In this document: in pieces, positions 11,942 through 23,714 of the stretch
Layout: each line of letters begins with the position of its first letter
How positions within the stretch are numbered: the first letter of the stretch is position 1
Source of the DNA: Datnioides undecimradiatus
Lineage: Eukaryota; Chordata; Actinopteri; Lobotiformes; Datnioididae
Direction of reading: 5' to 3'
DNA: 64,000 nucleotides
Assembly (NCBI GenBank): GCA_008933995.1
Contig: WARS01000016.1
Coordinates: 16,868,886 to 16,932,885 of the forward strand
Made by a program: the position numbers and the translations under genes
Notes under the pieces: generated by a model
The model's input: the letters and a program-made list of their open reading frames with translations, nothing else
Told to the model about the DNA's origin: nothing
The model's database searches: none

Positions 11942-14389
11942 ATTTATAGTTTTTCAAGTCTGTTTTTGGCTTTCTGTACTGCATGAATCACTGCATACTA
12001 GCATATGTTATGATTGTGTATATGATATGGTTATGATATAAACGTCAGACCTCATTTGAGTTTTATAAATCTGGTTTTGCTACCACAACAGAAACCAGGA
12101 TACAGAAAAATACAATAAAGTAATTTCAAGGCTGTTTATCAAAAGCTCAATTAAACTGGCTGGTCTGTCAGAGGTCCTTACAAATAACAGGCGACAGAAA
12201 AACGTACAAAAAAACCAAAAGTAGAACAAGCATGTGTGTGTCCCACATTCACACAGTATATATGCTTGCTTGACTGTGTAGATGGAAATACCAGGCAGTA
12301 CCCCGTCAGTTCATAGCAGAAATAATGAATGACAGGCTCCTGCAGATAGTTAAAGCAGGGTGAAGTCTGTGCTGAACAAATGGTCCTTGAGCTTGGACTG
12401 AAATGGCAAGATTATATCTAATTCCTTGAAAGTTTACTGTATCGGGTTGTGGAAATCAACTCTGCAGCTTATTCTTGACCTGGACTAAAGAAAACTTTTA
12501 ACACTTAAAGTATAGAACAGCCATGCTTACAATATGTTTTTACTGCTGTTGTTTCCAGTTAATTATTTCATTATCTTGAGAAAACAAGCTTTGACTTATT
12601 AAACCATGCTGAATTTCTGTTACCAGGGCAACGATGGCTTAAAGTGACACACTGCACATACATACTGCATTGTCCGTATTTGTTTGCATTTGTTTTGTTT
12701 GATAGAAAAAAAGAAAGAAAAAAGTCCAGATGAAACTGGATTGTTAATGTAAAGATGATAAATGATTATTTGGAGATAATTACATGATTATTTTGACCAT
12801 ATGAAAAACTAAATGAGCTATAGCCAATCTTTGCTCATTTCATCCCATGCACAATTTCATGAAGAGGTATTAAAGTTCTTCTTCCCCCAGGCCACAATTA
12901 TTTCAATGAGACAACGTAGAAAAATGAATGTGTGCCAAGCTCATTTGTCAAAAGTTTTCTCTCAGAATAGTAGGAGCAGGAATTAAAAATTGTGTCTGCG
13001 GTTTAGATGCTGTCATTTTTTTTAAAAAAGAGGTATTAATTTACACATAAAGCATTTGATTTTTCCATTTGGCCCTTTCCGCAATCAGCTGCTCCATCTG
13101 ATTAACAGTGGGTTCTGGGAAAGCCGACATGCTTTTAAGGAATTCTGGCAGTGATTTCTTCTTATATTTAAGGGCATCAGATCACAGACAACAAGCAGAG
13201 TGTAAAATAATATGCACTCTGAAACTTGACCTAGCCACAGTGAACTCTGCAAAACAAAATGAAAACTATACATTAATTGCAGTAAATCACCTCGCTGGAG
13301 AAAGAATAGTGGAAAATTCAGCTGGAAGATTTTTTTGTCCACTAACACTGCCTGCAAGCTGTTAGTTTACTCCAAACAAAATCAATCACACATGGTCTCA
13401 TATGCTGGCAAAATGTTGTCAAATACTCAGTGTGAGTTAAGGCTTCATTTGTAACTCATTTAAGCCTGCAATAACTGATGCAATCAGCATTTAACTCATA
13501 ATGATAATTCAAAGTCTCATCTCTAAACAGTTTAAATCCCTAACAAGCAAACACTTGCTTTTTCACATATCCAGCTTTTACAGAGCTGCATCAACATTCA
13601 TTTGAAGTTGCACTTGACCGATGCAAGTTAATCATTAAGTTAATTATTATTTTTCTTTTGGTTCTGTTTGCAAATATCTTGCTCTTTAGTTTTTAAGTGC
13701 TCGACTATGTTCACCACTTAGACCCTGTTTCTTGAGATGATCTGAAGAGTTGGAGAATTCCCTGGGTTCAACACTATGAGCAAATCTATTCAAGCTACAC
13801 ATTGTAATATGATCTCTTCTTGTTTTAAAATAGTGATAAGTGCAGCTTTAAAGAACATGTTTTGCTCTGAAACTGGTTTAGTTTGACAAGGTGAAAAACA
13901 AGTATGGTGCTTCTTTTGGCTACAACCCTACCTGATTGCCTGTGAGAGCACTCTGAATTGTATTTTGTCTGGACATCTCTGTGCTGACGGACAAAGCAGA
14001 TCAGTATGTTGCAACTGCAATAAAAAACACATAAACAACATAGAAACAATTTCAGTTCCTGCTGTGGTCTTATCCTAAATATGTATGCTGCCACAGCATT
14101 TCCCACTGTTTGCATTCTCTCTATATTTCATTGCCTAGTCTACTGCTAGAATAGCTCACAGTCTATTCCCACTGTATACATACTGTACACTGTGTCTCAT
14201 AAACTATAGTTTACACAATGGAGCTACTGATAATGGACTGATTAAGCTATAAACCTGCCAGCTGCTGATATACACCAAAACACTGACTTCCTGTCCTGCT
14301 CATTGTACTGCATTCAAGGTAAGTACTTGAAGCCTCCAGGGGCAGTGCTACAATAACTGACCAGATTACATCACTCAGCACCCAAAGGG
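11942..14389. other. Intergenic, nothing recognised
   Basis: AT-rich, no family recognised. The longest frames (about 13085-13365 on both strands, and 13825-14115 minus) have low-information sequence with no flanking splice pattern and are not called as genes. Confidence 0.5.
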
Positions 14390-14660
14390 CACCTACCACC
14401 CCACCTCACCCCACCCTCACACCCCTTTGCTACCTCCCTCCCTCATCCAGTAATGTGGCATTGTTCAGTATTGATGAGATTGACCTTGAGGAAATCCCCG
14501 GCGGCTCTGCAGTGGAGACTGTCAGTCTGACAAGCGCTGCCAAGATAAACACACTTAATCAGCCAATCAGTCTCCTCCGTGTCCATCTGACACCTGTCTA
14601 ATGAGGAAGCGGGCTGTTCTCACCTATCTGCAATCAGGAATGTAAAGCTGGATTTGGACT
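14390..14660. promoter_or_regulatory. Motif-rich non-coding segment
   Basis: A C-rich start (14390-14440) leads into sequence of higher complexity than its surroundings. It contains CCAATCAG (about 14561), TAATCAG, TAATGAG and a CACCTG E-box. The dense mix of homeodomain-like, CCAAT and E-box words would suit a conserved enhancer. Conservation itself cannot be judged from one sequence. Confidence 0.25.
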
Positions 14661-16010
14661 GGCACTGGGAACACTGGGAGCATATTGTTGGGTTGAGTGG
14701 TTATCTTCCTTCCATCCTGTATTATTCTGTCAGGTTGTGGCTGAGGCGCGTTCCTCTTTTCAGCAGGAACCCCCCACTGGGTGAGGCATCGCTTTCAAAG
14801 AATTCAAATGTGCAGCGTGGCCCACAAGGCTTTTTCTCTATAGGTCGGGTGTGAGAACTAGTCTCACATGTGACAATGTGTGTGTGTGTGTTGTGTGTGT
14901 TGTGTTTTTCTTGGGAGGGAAGTAGTACAACAACGATTCAGTTCAACTAGGGGAAGTACAGCCCAGTGTGTCAAATGGGTGCAAACATTGTACATGTTAA
15001 CCCATGAACTTTGCTGAGCTCCCTGTGAGGACATTAATGTGTTAAATAGATGTCCCCTATCAAATGCATTTCGAGCACTTAATCAACCATATATGGACAA
15101 ATGGAGTATACATCAAGTTCAGTGCAATTTGGGAATACTAAATCCAAATAGGGTAGACTGGCTCATGCTGTGCACATGTTTTCCCCCTTTTTTTATAAGA
15201 AATTAATGTCTAAATGTCCCCTCAGTGCTGTTTCAATACCAAGACACATAAATAGAACATTTTTGTTGTGGATTCCCTGGTGAAAGAATGCAATGCAACC
15301 CTGTTAAAAAAAGGGAAGAAATTTTGGGCCCAGTTCAAAGGAGCAGATATTTGGGCTCTGCGTATCAAACTAGGAGACATTTCACCCCAGAACACAATGG
15401 ATGTTGTGATGCGGCCTGTCCATTGTCTATTGTCAGATTCCCCCCAGCCTCACCCTTTGTTACCCCACAACACATCCCTTCCACTATTACCGGAAATAAA
15501 CATTGGGTGAACCAGTGAATCCCTAACTCTTTTTGTTTTCAAAAACATCCCACTAGTGAGATCTTTGTGTGGCCTTGGCCTGCGCTGCCAGGGCGGTGGG
15601 ACTTGACGCTCCCTAAAAACAACTGATGAAACAGAACATGGTGTGAAGCGTATCCAAGAACATGGCCAACCAAACTAGTAGGACTCATAGAGCCCATCCT
15701 CATGCCCTTTTCCTTTTTGGCTCATTTTACGTTAACTCTGCAGACTGGCTGGTATATTATGGTTAGCTTCAGAGAGAAACACAAAGTAAGAACCACTTTA
15801 GTGACTTGCCAAGGAATTTGAAAAGCTCCATTGTTGACCATTTTTCTTTAGATGGAAGCAGTATGGGTTATATCTGATGGAATATGCTGAAACTCTTAGA
15901 TTGTGCATACAATCCTTTTAGCTTTGTAGGAAGTGCATTTTAGATTTATGTTCTATTTTACTTGTGTATTACATTTGATCACATTTCCTATGTGTTGTGT
16001 GGACATTTCA
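14661..16010. other. Non-coding stretch with GT-rich patch
   Basis: It contains an imperfect GT/GTT repeat at 14875-14909 and no convincing coding exon. A plus-strand frame at about 15268-15510 has no recognisable domain and no ATG at its head. Confidence 0.4.
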
Positions 16011-16016
16011 CTGTTT

Positions 16017-16022
16017 TAATAA
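16017..16022 (+). promoter_or_regulatory. Orphan polyadenylation signal (AATAAA)
   Basis: AATAAA is followed within 20-45 bases by a GT/T-rich stretch (TGTATGTTTTGTCTGG), the usual layout of a vertebrate cleavage site, and preceded by several hundred bases that look like an AT-rich 3' UTR. No coding gene on the plus strand can be assigned to it, so it could end a non-coding transcript or be a chance match. Confidence 0.25.
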
Positions 16023-16039
16023 AATATGTATCCCACTGT

Positions 16040-19000
16040 ATGTTTTGTCTGGTTTTGGCAAGGTTTAAATGTATGCTCTTCAAATGTTGACATTTTACCT
16101 TCTTATTTTTGTTCATATTCAGTAAATTCTTGAATCTACCTGTCAAATAATGTTTAAATTTGGGTTTTTTTCCATCGGTTTAACTGTCAGGGAATGATAC
16201 AATTTGTTTTTCATGGCCCAACTTGTCCAAACTGAATGTGAGCAATCTTTGTATTTGTGGGTACAACACAGAGAAGTGCAAAACAGCTGTACTGGGTGTA
16301 TTTTATGTCAGCAGGGATCAGTTGGATTTCCTTCATTTGTTGGTTTTGATCTAAATTGAACTGTTTTTACTTACAAAATAGGATTTCCCATCACAAACAT
16401 ATAGGAGTTTTAATCAGACTTAAGGTTTGTCACAGCTCCATGTGTTTTTGATTTCCTTGGAGACACATAGGAGTGCAGATATAGAGGGGATCGGTGAATT
16501 TGAGGTAGTGAAAAACCTGAAAAAAAAGCTTTTGCTACATTGTTGAGCTCAGCAACGGGATACAAAAAAAGAAATGGTTGTAATGTATTATACCTACATT
16601 ATACTTGTGATAGAAAAATAACTGTCAGGTATTAAATATACACTAAAAATCACTTAATTGTTCCAAACTGGGCTTGCAGCTGTGTTAAAACCAGCTCACC
16701 CTTTTTTTTAAAGGAAAATCCAACTGCTTCATTACTGTGACTCAACCTGCAGAGTTTTGTCTGTAGCATTACCCCGTAGTGTAGCCATGTCTAATTAGAA
16801 CATACAGTAAACGTATGACTATTCGTTTCCCTTGTCTCATTACCTTGTCTCACAGGCTCTCTCCATCCTGCCCTCCTCTCCACCTGCACATTCTAATGAG
16901 GTGATCGCAGCACTCAAATACTATACTGTGATCACATCGCATGCCTGCCCCATGTGTACACTTTCCTCTCTTTGTTAGCCCACGGCCTCGCACACTCACA
17001 TGGAGGCCCAGACTGTTTCCTGCAGCCAAACGTAGGGAGGTATGTTTCTAATTATAAACCTGATGCAGAGTTAAGCACTCACCCGCTGCAGGCCACCACA
17101 GCCACCAGGATTTATGGTAACAAGGTCCACGCTACCACCCCTGAAACCCACCAGAGAAGCCAACCTGTTCATTTTATGCAGCTATAAATCAGACACGTAT
17201 GGCCGGCAGCTGTCAGTCAATGGCAAACCACTGTTGTATTCAGCAGGAGGAGAGAAAACAAATCTACAAATGTGCCACCTTAGTGCCTTACTGCCTGTGG
17301 GTTTTTCAGATATTAAACTTGATTTTGAGTAATACAACTCAGTTGATGTTACTTTTGGCAACTTCTGCCCTGCAAAGTGTGAGAGAGATCAAAATGAATG
17401 AGTATCTCAATCAGCAGGTGCAAAGATCCAAATAATGTTAGAAAAAGCTTCATAATATGCGGAATCCACACTGATTTTTTAATTTTACAGTTTTTAATTT
17501 ACAGCACTTCATGTTGAATATTTAACACAACACAAAATGCAGCTCATCAGAGAGACAGGGACAAAACATAAAGCACCAGCTGTGTCAGTCACTTTACCTG
17601 TTGCTACTCTCCTGAGCGATCGTCTCACCTCTCCTCCCTGCAGCTGAATGTTGATCATGTCTATCCCTGTAATGTAATCTTGTGGTTTTCTTGTGGCTGT
17701 AACAATCCTGATGAACAGTGACCAGGTGACACCCTGTGTAACCACAATTTATGGATTAACATATCTGTTTGCATACCAATTAAATTAAACAAAACTATAA
17801 CATGTATTTTTGTAAGTTTTAGATGTCTTTTTTAGATTCGGATAGAGCTGGAATAGCTGCTTCCTATCAGTGTTGTCTAACTCCAAGCAAGAAAATAAGG
17901 AAATAGTGTAGTATCCAAAATGTCAACTCATTGAGAAAATTGTCACTGATAAACAGTGTATTGTTCTGATATGTCACACAGATGTTGTGTCAAACTAGTC
18001 TTTAACAATGCATGCATATGTTACCATAAAAACACTGTATTGTTAGTTTATATTAGTCACTGAGGAAATGAGCTATATAGTTTTTACAATGAAAGGCCCT
18101 GAAGGGCTGGAATACAGTTTTGTGCAATTGGTCAAGGTCAACCCCCGGAAAAATGCCACAAAACAAAAACAAAATCTCAAAAAATTTCAAAGGTACACAC
18201 TGGTGTTTCTATCCCCTAAGGCTTTAATAAAACACGGACCCTGATCTAAAATTTGGACCAAGCCGTGATGAATCAAACTCTGGATTATTTTAGCGTGAGC
18301 CATTTGATTATTGAAAACAAGAGGAAATCCTTCACAGACAGGAAGGTTTCCCTTTTGTGTAATAAAGATCCAAAATATTGTGCCAGAAACAATCTGGAAT
18401 GTGGTAAACAATGTAAGGGAACAAACTACCCACATGACAAATGAGTGATTGCTAGGATTTGGCATAGCTGGACCACTGATCATAGCAGCGTCATGCAAAC
18501 CCGAGGGAGCAGTGGCCATAGTTTATGACTTATAGGGAGTGATCCAAACACCAGGGTATCCAGGTTGCATTGTGATAAATGCCTATTTGGGGAAACACAA
18601 GCAGTCAGGCATAGTTTGGAGTATTACACACTCGTTCTTAAAAGCTGTATGCACCTTCCTACATATTGTTAATGACTAATGAGTCAGAAATAAGCAGCCA
18701 ACATCTTCATAAACACAGGAAATTGTATTGAATATAAAAGCAAAATCATTCGGGCAGCACTGGAGTCGAGGTCAATGCAATATTGTTGATCATAGGAAGC
18801 TCGTCTCGGTTATTAACAATGACAAAAACAAACAGAGGTGGGTCTTTAATTGGATGCTTTGGAGCAGGACAGCAACAAGTAGAAGTGGGGTTTTCCTACA
18901 GCGGAGCAGGACTCTCCAGGGCCCTTCAAGACATGAAAGAAACTCTCTGGGCTGCCAGAATCTCTTTCAATACACGGAGGTTTTGCAGAGGAAAAAACTG

Positions 19001-19845
19001 CAATCTGGGACCTTTTGTTCCTTTGTTCATGTTCTGAAGTGTTCTTTTGGGAGCCCATAGGTGAACTGAGGGTGTTCTTTATCTAGGGTGTGACTGCAAC
19101 CACACAATAACATCCAGTTCAATCCCTATCTGCTGTCTCAGGCCAAGTAGATGTATAGATTAACAGAACACAGTCATGTAAACACTGCGCCATAGGAAGA
19201 CAAAATATGACAGGGACATGTAAACTGTACAGTTCCCGTACATTATCAGCTGGTTCCAGAGCCAGACACATGTTTACATCTTTGCATCCGTGGCATCACA
19301 CTGAAGGAGCAATGAAAAGCTGCTGATTCTAAAGGTACTACAAATATGGGGGTAAATGTTTGGGTAAAGGTTTGGCCAGGCTGCATAAATAAAAGTTACA
19401 TAACATTTATGTATCGGTCAAAGGGAGCAAGACATCAGGTGCATGCTCTAAGATCATGATGAGTGCAGCTCATGAAGTGAGCCAGCAGCCCACTGCTCCG
19501 TATCCACTGCTAACCTTTTTACTGGTACTCTGCTCAGCTGCCAAATGACTTGTATGTGCATTTGATACGTTTTTGAGATATATTACATGGAGTCTAGTGA
19601 CACCTGGCGGTATAAACGACACACTACAGTGCAGTGATAGGTTAAAAAAATATATGTAGATCGGCGAATGCCATTTACAGGTAATCGGGGATGCAAGTGC
19701 AAAGTGAAATAACTGGCAAAATGGTTGGAAACTTACGGCACTAGAGCTTCAGAAAATGAACATTCCCGCTTATTTGTTACTCAAACGGTTTAGCTTGAAT
19801 ACTTTAGGGGACTGTTCAGTTATATTTAACACAGCAGTATCAACA
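16040..19845. other. Upstream non-coding region of hmox2
   Basis: No coding exon is supported. Sub-segment 16780-17200 is of higher complexity and carries three TAAT-type homeodomain words (TAATTAG near 16793, CTAATGAG near 16893, CTAATTATAA near 17048). Segments at 18190-18530 and 18730-19060 give open frames on both strands but no recognisable protein. Confidence 0.4.
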
Positions 19846-19849
19846 CGTT

Positions 19850-20037
19850 TCCATTGGTCCCGCCTCTTTTCTATGATGGGAAATCTAATTGGTTTAAAAT
19901 GTGTAGCTCTACCCAATCAGCTCGCCTCGCCTCTGTAGAAAGAACTCTGATTGGCTTGCTGTTATAGGAACCGCGCCCCCTCCGTACGTTGTGTCCCGCG
20001 GTGTTACGACAGGTTAAGAAAGCAGTGTGTAAACAAG
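19850..20037 (+). promoter_or_regulatory. hmox2: hmox2 promoter and non-coding exon 1
   Basis: Four CCAAT boxes in either orientation lie at 19853-19857 (ATTGG), 19888-19892 (ATTGG), 19913-19917 (CCAAT) and 19950-19954 (ATTGG), spaced 25-37 bp apart. A GC box (CCGCGCCCCCTCC) follows at 19971-19983, and there is no TATA box. Multiple evenly spaced CCAAT boxes upstream of a GC box are typical of NF-Y/Sp-driven housekeeping promoters. A good donor (AAG|GTAAAC) after position 20037 marks the end of a non-coding first exon, which splices to the acceptor CTCTAG before 20641. The start site itself is inferred to be about 19985-20010. Confidence 0.65.
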
Positions 20038-20668
20038 GTAAACGAGCTGGCTGTTCTAATTTTTTGAATACTTGGTGATGGTGCGTATTATTTATTTATG
20101 TTAACACAGACAAAGAGCGTATTCTAAAGACTATATGTTGTCAAGAATCCTGTAGGTAACTGTATTTGAGAGTACTTGCGTAACACCCAAGAGTGCAGTT
20201 TCAGTGTTGTAAGTGTCCACCTGAATGTCATGTCTTCGCCTCGACTGTTTCTGTTGGAGTGCACTATTTTGACGAAAATACTTACAAATGAACTTTAACA
20301 TACTGTTACCATACTGCGTTTTAGAGAAATTCAGACATGAAACGTAGCTCATAAATCAACGCAATTATATTGTTTTGCTGGCGCCTGTGGTGTATGTGTA
20401 TGTGCTTAATATACCTGAAAAGAGTTTAATTAAACTTGTACTTATATATATGGACCATATGTAAGAACCTGGGGCATCTAAGAGGCATTGTCACAATTTT
20501 GAATAGACAGTAACTTAAAAGCATGTACAGTATCTATAGATTCTCAAATTATCAGCTTTTCTTTTATCTGTTTCCTCGTATCATATCATCAAATGCATTA
20601 CATTTTGGTAATGTATCTATCTTTCCCCTCCTTCCTCTAGGTGAAAACATTGTCAGAGAGCCAACAAG

Positions 20669-22761
20669 ATGGAAACCAAGCTGACATCAGAACCCAAATC
20701 CAATGGTGCCATGAATGGTGGGGCAAGGATTGTTGTGGATGATGATGATGATGATGATGATGAAGTTCTGAGGTATGAAGACAAACCTTGTTCTGGCACA
20801 TTAAATGGATGACTTAAAAGCAGGCAAATTGCACTCTTCTCTTCCTCTCTGTTCCACCAAGCCCAACGGACCTGTCTGAGATGTTAGCCGAGGGGACCAA
20901 GGAGTCCCACGACAGAGCAGAGAACTGCCAGTTTGTTAAAGATTTCCTCAGAGGCCGCATCAAGAAAGAGCTGTTTAAGGTTGTCTCCCAACGCGTACAT
21001 AACATAATCATTTTATCATTTTAACCATACATTTTTGAATCAATAACTTGTCAATTTTGTGTTCTTACACATAATCTCTCTCTTGATTTTTAGCCTTCAG
21101 TACTCTATTAGTAGTTTTATATTTAATCTGAAACCATATTATCAAAAAAATTGAAAAAAACGTCACATTAAAGCTAATAATTAACAATTTCATATTCAGT
21201 TCAGAGGACAATCACTTAATATCAGACATTGCAGTTATTATCTCAGCTCCTACTTTATCTCTCTTTGTCTTTTACTGTTTCTAGAGAGGTACAGCAGCTT
21301 TATACTTCGTCTATGCAGCCATGGAGGAGGAGATTGAGAAGAACAGAGACCACCCAGACATTGCCCCAATCTACTTTCCAACAGAGCTGCACCGGCGTGA
21401 TGCACTGGCCCGGGACCTTGAGTACTTCTATGGAGAGGACTGGGAGAGCCAGGTCTGTAGAATGCACACAGAGGCTCAGCAGATAAAACTTAAGACACAG
21501 CTGGCCTTCTCTGGACCATTAACTGCTGTCTGAAATTCACACACAACAAAAGGCAGAGAGCTAGTATGACTTTATGTTTTGTGACACTATGAAGCTCATT
21601 TACGTTCATTGGACATGCTTTTGCTTGCAGATCAGCCTCTCTCCGGGCACCAAGCCTTATGTGGAGCGCATCCACGAGGTGGGAGAGGAGGACCCAGTGT
21701 TGCTGGTGGCTCATTCCTACACCCGCTACATGGGTGACCTCTCGGGCGGACAGATCCTCAAGAAAGTGGCCCAGAGGGCACTGAAGCTCCCCTCAACAGG
21801 CGAGGGTCTCAACTTCTACCAGTTTGAGGGTATCCACAGTCATAAGGGATTCAAGCAGCTTTACCGCAGCAGGATGAACGAGCTGGAGCTGGACACTGAG
21901 ACCAAAGAGAGGATTGTGGACGAGTCCAACCGGGCTTTTGGCTTTAACATGATGGTGAGGAAGCAGGAAGGATAGAGCAGGGAGAGTCCTGACAGATGAT
22001 CACCAAAATCATCACAGTAGAGAAACACAATGCAGATAAAGGTAATGTGACAGAAATCTACCTTTATTCTGAAAATAGGTATTTACAGAGCTTGAAGAGA
22101 TTGGGAAGACCATCATAGAAGAAGTCCAAGACGCAGGTTTTGGACACAGTCATGCAGCGATCATGGAGGGAGGTGATATCAACAAGTGCCCCTACTATGC
22201 AGCAAAAATGGGTAAGACATTGTTTTTAGGGTTCAGATTTGATTCAGATGTTTTCTGAATGAATGTCACTTTTCACAAATATTCTCCAATATATTTAATG
22301 TTTTGCAAAAGGGTTCTTTATGAGATGACTTTAATCTTGTCTGCTCAGTTACAACATAAAAACTTTTCATATTTGTCCTGAAGTTACAAATTATGCAAAA
22401 AAAATTATTTTAGAGAGTAACCTAAAACTTGGGTGTTAATATGAGAACAGACTAACTCGTCCCATGAGAAATAGGTAAGAGACGAAACCCAGGTTTAAGT
22501 TTGAACAATGCACCTGTATTGGAGCGTTCACAGTAGTAAAGTGTATCATACTGCAGCTAACTTCAGCTAGACCTCACTCCTTAATTTGTATCTTTACCCA
22601 CCACTCACCTCTTTCATCCCTTCCTCTCTACAGCTGCCAGTGGAAATTTCAGCCCCACATGCCAGTTAGCCATGATGCTTCTCAGACATCCATCCTGTCA
22701 GGTGGCTCTGGCCACCTGGGTGGCCATGCTTGCTGGTTTCACTGCCTGGTACCTCATGTGA
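20669..22761 (+). CDS. hmox2: Heme oxygenase 2 (constitutive)
   Basis: This ER-anchored enzyme splits haem into biliverdin, CO and iron using electrons from cytochrome P450 reductase. Coding exons are 20669-20772, 20862-20979, 21285-21452, 21631-21954, 22079-22211 and 22634-22761, which sum to 324 residues (human HO-2 has 316). The fold's signatures are present: [12 protein letters not shown] with the proximal haem-ligand His at residue 51, [12 protein letters not shown] at 160-171 with the distal-helix glycines and catalytic Asp166, and [15 protein letters not shown]. The tail carries KCPYYA (Cys275-Pro276), a haem-regulatory motif, and ends in a hydrophobic anchor at about 305-324. The N-terminal extension and the Cys-Pro motif favour HO-2 over HO-1. 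A run of eight Asp (residues 24-31) comes from a GAT repeat. Introns are short, and the 5' UTR is split by an intron after the exon ending at 20037. Confidence 0.96.
20738..20762 (+). repeat. hmox2: In-frame (GAT)8 repeat
   Basis: Eight consecutive GAT codons give an acidic (Asp)8 stretch in the N-terminal extension of HMOX2, just before the first coding intron. Trinucleotide slippage could vary its length between individuals. Confidence 0.9.
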
Positions 22762-22858
22762 GCTCAATCTGCTCATCACCTCTGCGCAATGAGCAGAGCA
22801 AACTGTTGCATCCAACATAATCCACAATGCTGACTTGTTTGAAATGAAAGTAACAAAC

Positions 22859-22864
22859 AATAAA
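22859..22864 (+). promoter_or_regulatory. hmox2: hmox2 polyadenylation signal (AATAAA)
   Basis: It lies about 100 bp after the hmox2 stop and is followed by a T/GT-rich stretch (22876-22890). An alternative AATAAA lies about 23202. Confidence 0.6.
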
Positions 22865-22865
22865 A

Positions 22866-23714
22866 TAGAAACACTTTTTTGTTTAAATAATGTTTTCCTT
22901 AGTTACAGTATTTATTATTCTAATTTATTCCACTTTGTGGATTAAGCAGTTTCTGTGATTTTGCAGCTGTAATTTGATCTTTAAGATTTAACAAAGACTT
23001 TGGAACACATTAGCTCTCTATGCTGTGATTGATTGCACATATAGTTTAGATACATTTTACTATGTAGAAACATTGGATGTATTATCTTCCTCTTTGTGAT
23101 CATAAAATTATTATTTGAATGTATTTTATGTGAAAGATACACTAGTGTAGGAATGTGTGCACATTGTGTCATTCTTGGTGACTGAGGTGTGTCTGATTCC
23201 AAATAAATAACAGTCAAGATTAATAAGTTAAAGACTTCATACAGCTATTTTTTACCACACACATGCAGGAGTCCCCGCCAAAGACCTGTGAACACAGTAG
23301 TGTCAGCAAAACATCCCATTTAAAGTCAAAGTGGGGAATACAAGATTAATAAAGAGCCGATTAACCAATCACGGTTCTCATACTAAAATGTACTTTATTT
23401 CATTACTTGCTGCCAAGTGCATCATCAGCTGCTGTTTTAGGGTGCGACACTTGAAAAAATTTAGAACAACCTCATTCACACCAAAAGGAGAATGATTTTA
23501 TTTGACTTTGTTCCTGCTTCACACAGGTCAACAGAGAATGGTAATCTGGGTACTCGTATCAAATTACTGCCAACATCGGCCTTTTCACATGTTGTTCCAC
23601 TATAAAAGTAAGTCCCACTGATGCCTGCAAATATACATTATTACTTTTAAATCACAAGCTTCACTAATAGGTGAATTGTTTTGAAATTCATCTACAGCAA
23701 ATTACTGTGGCAAA
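22866..23714. other. Convergent intergenic region hmox2 / tmem186
   Basis: The 3' ends of hmox2 (+) and tmem186 (-) face each other here. On the minus strand, AATAAA signals at 23497-23502 and 23394-23399 could end tmem186, giving a 3' UTR of 0.2-0.3 kb. No further gene is seen. Confidence 0.5.

Noticed and set aside
20669..22761. HMOX1 as the identity of the haem oxygenase
   Set aside because: The N-terminal extension, a KCPYYA Cys-Pro motif and the neighbourhood of human chromosome 16p genes fit HMOX2; HO-1 has no Cys-Pro motif.
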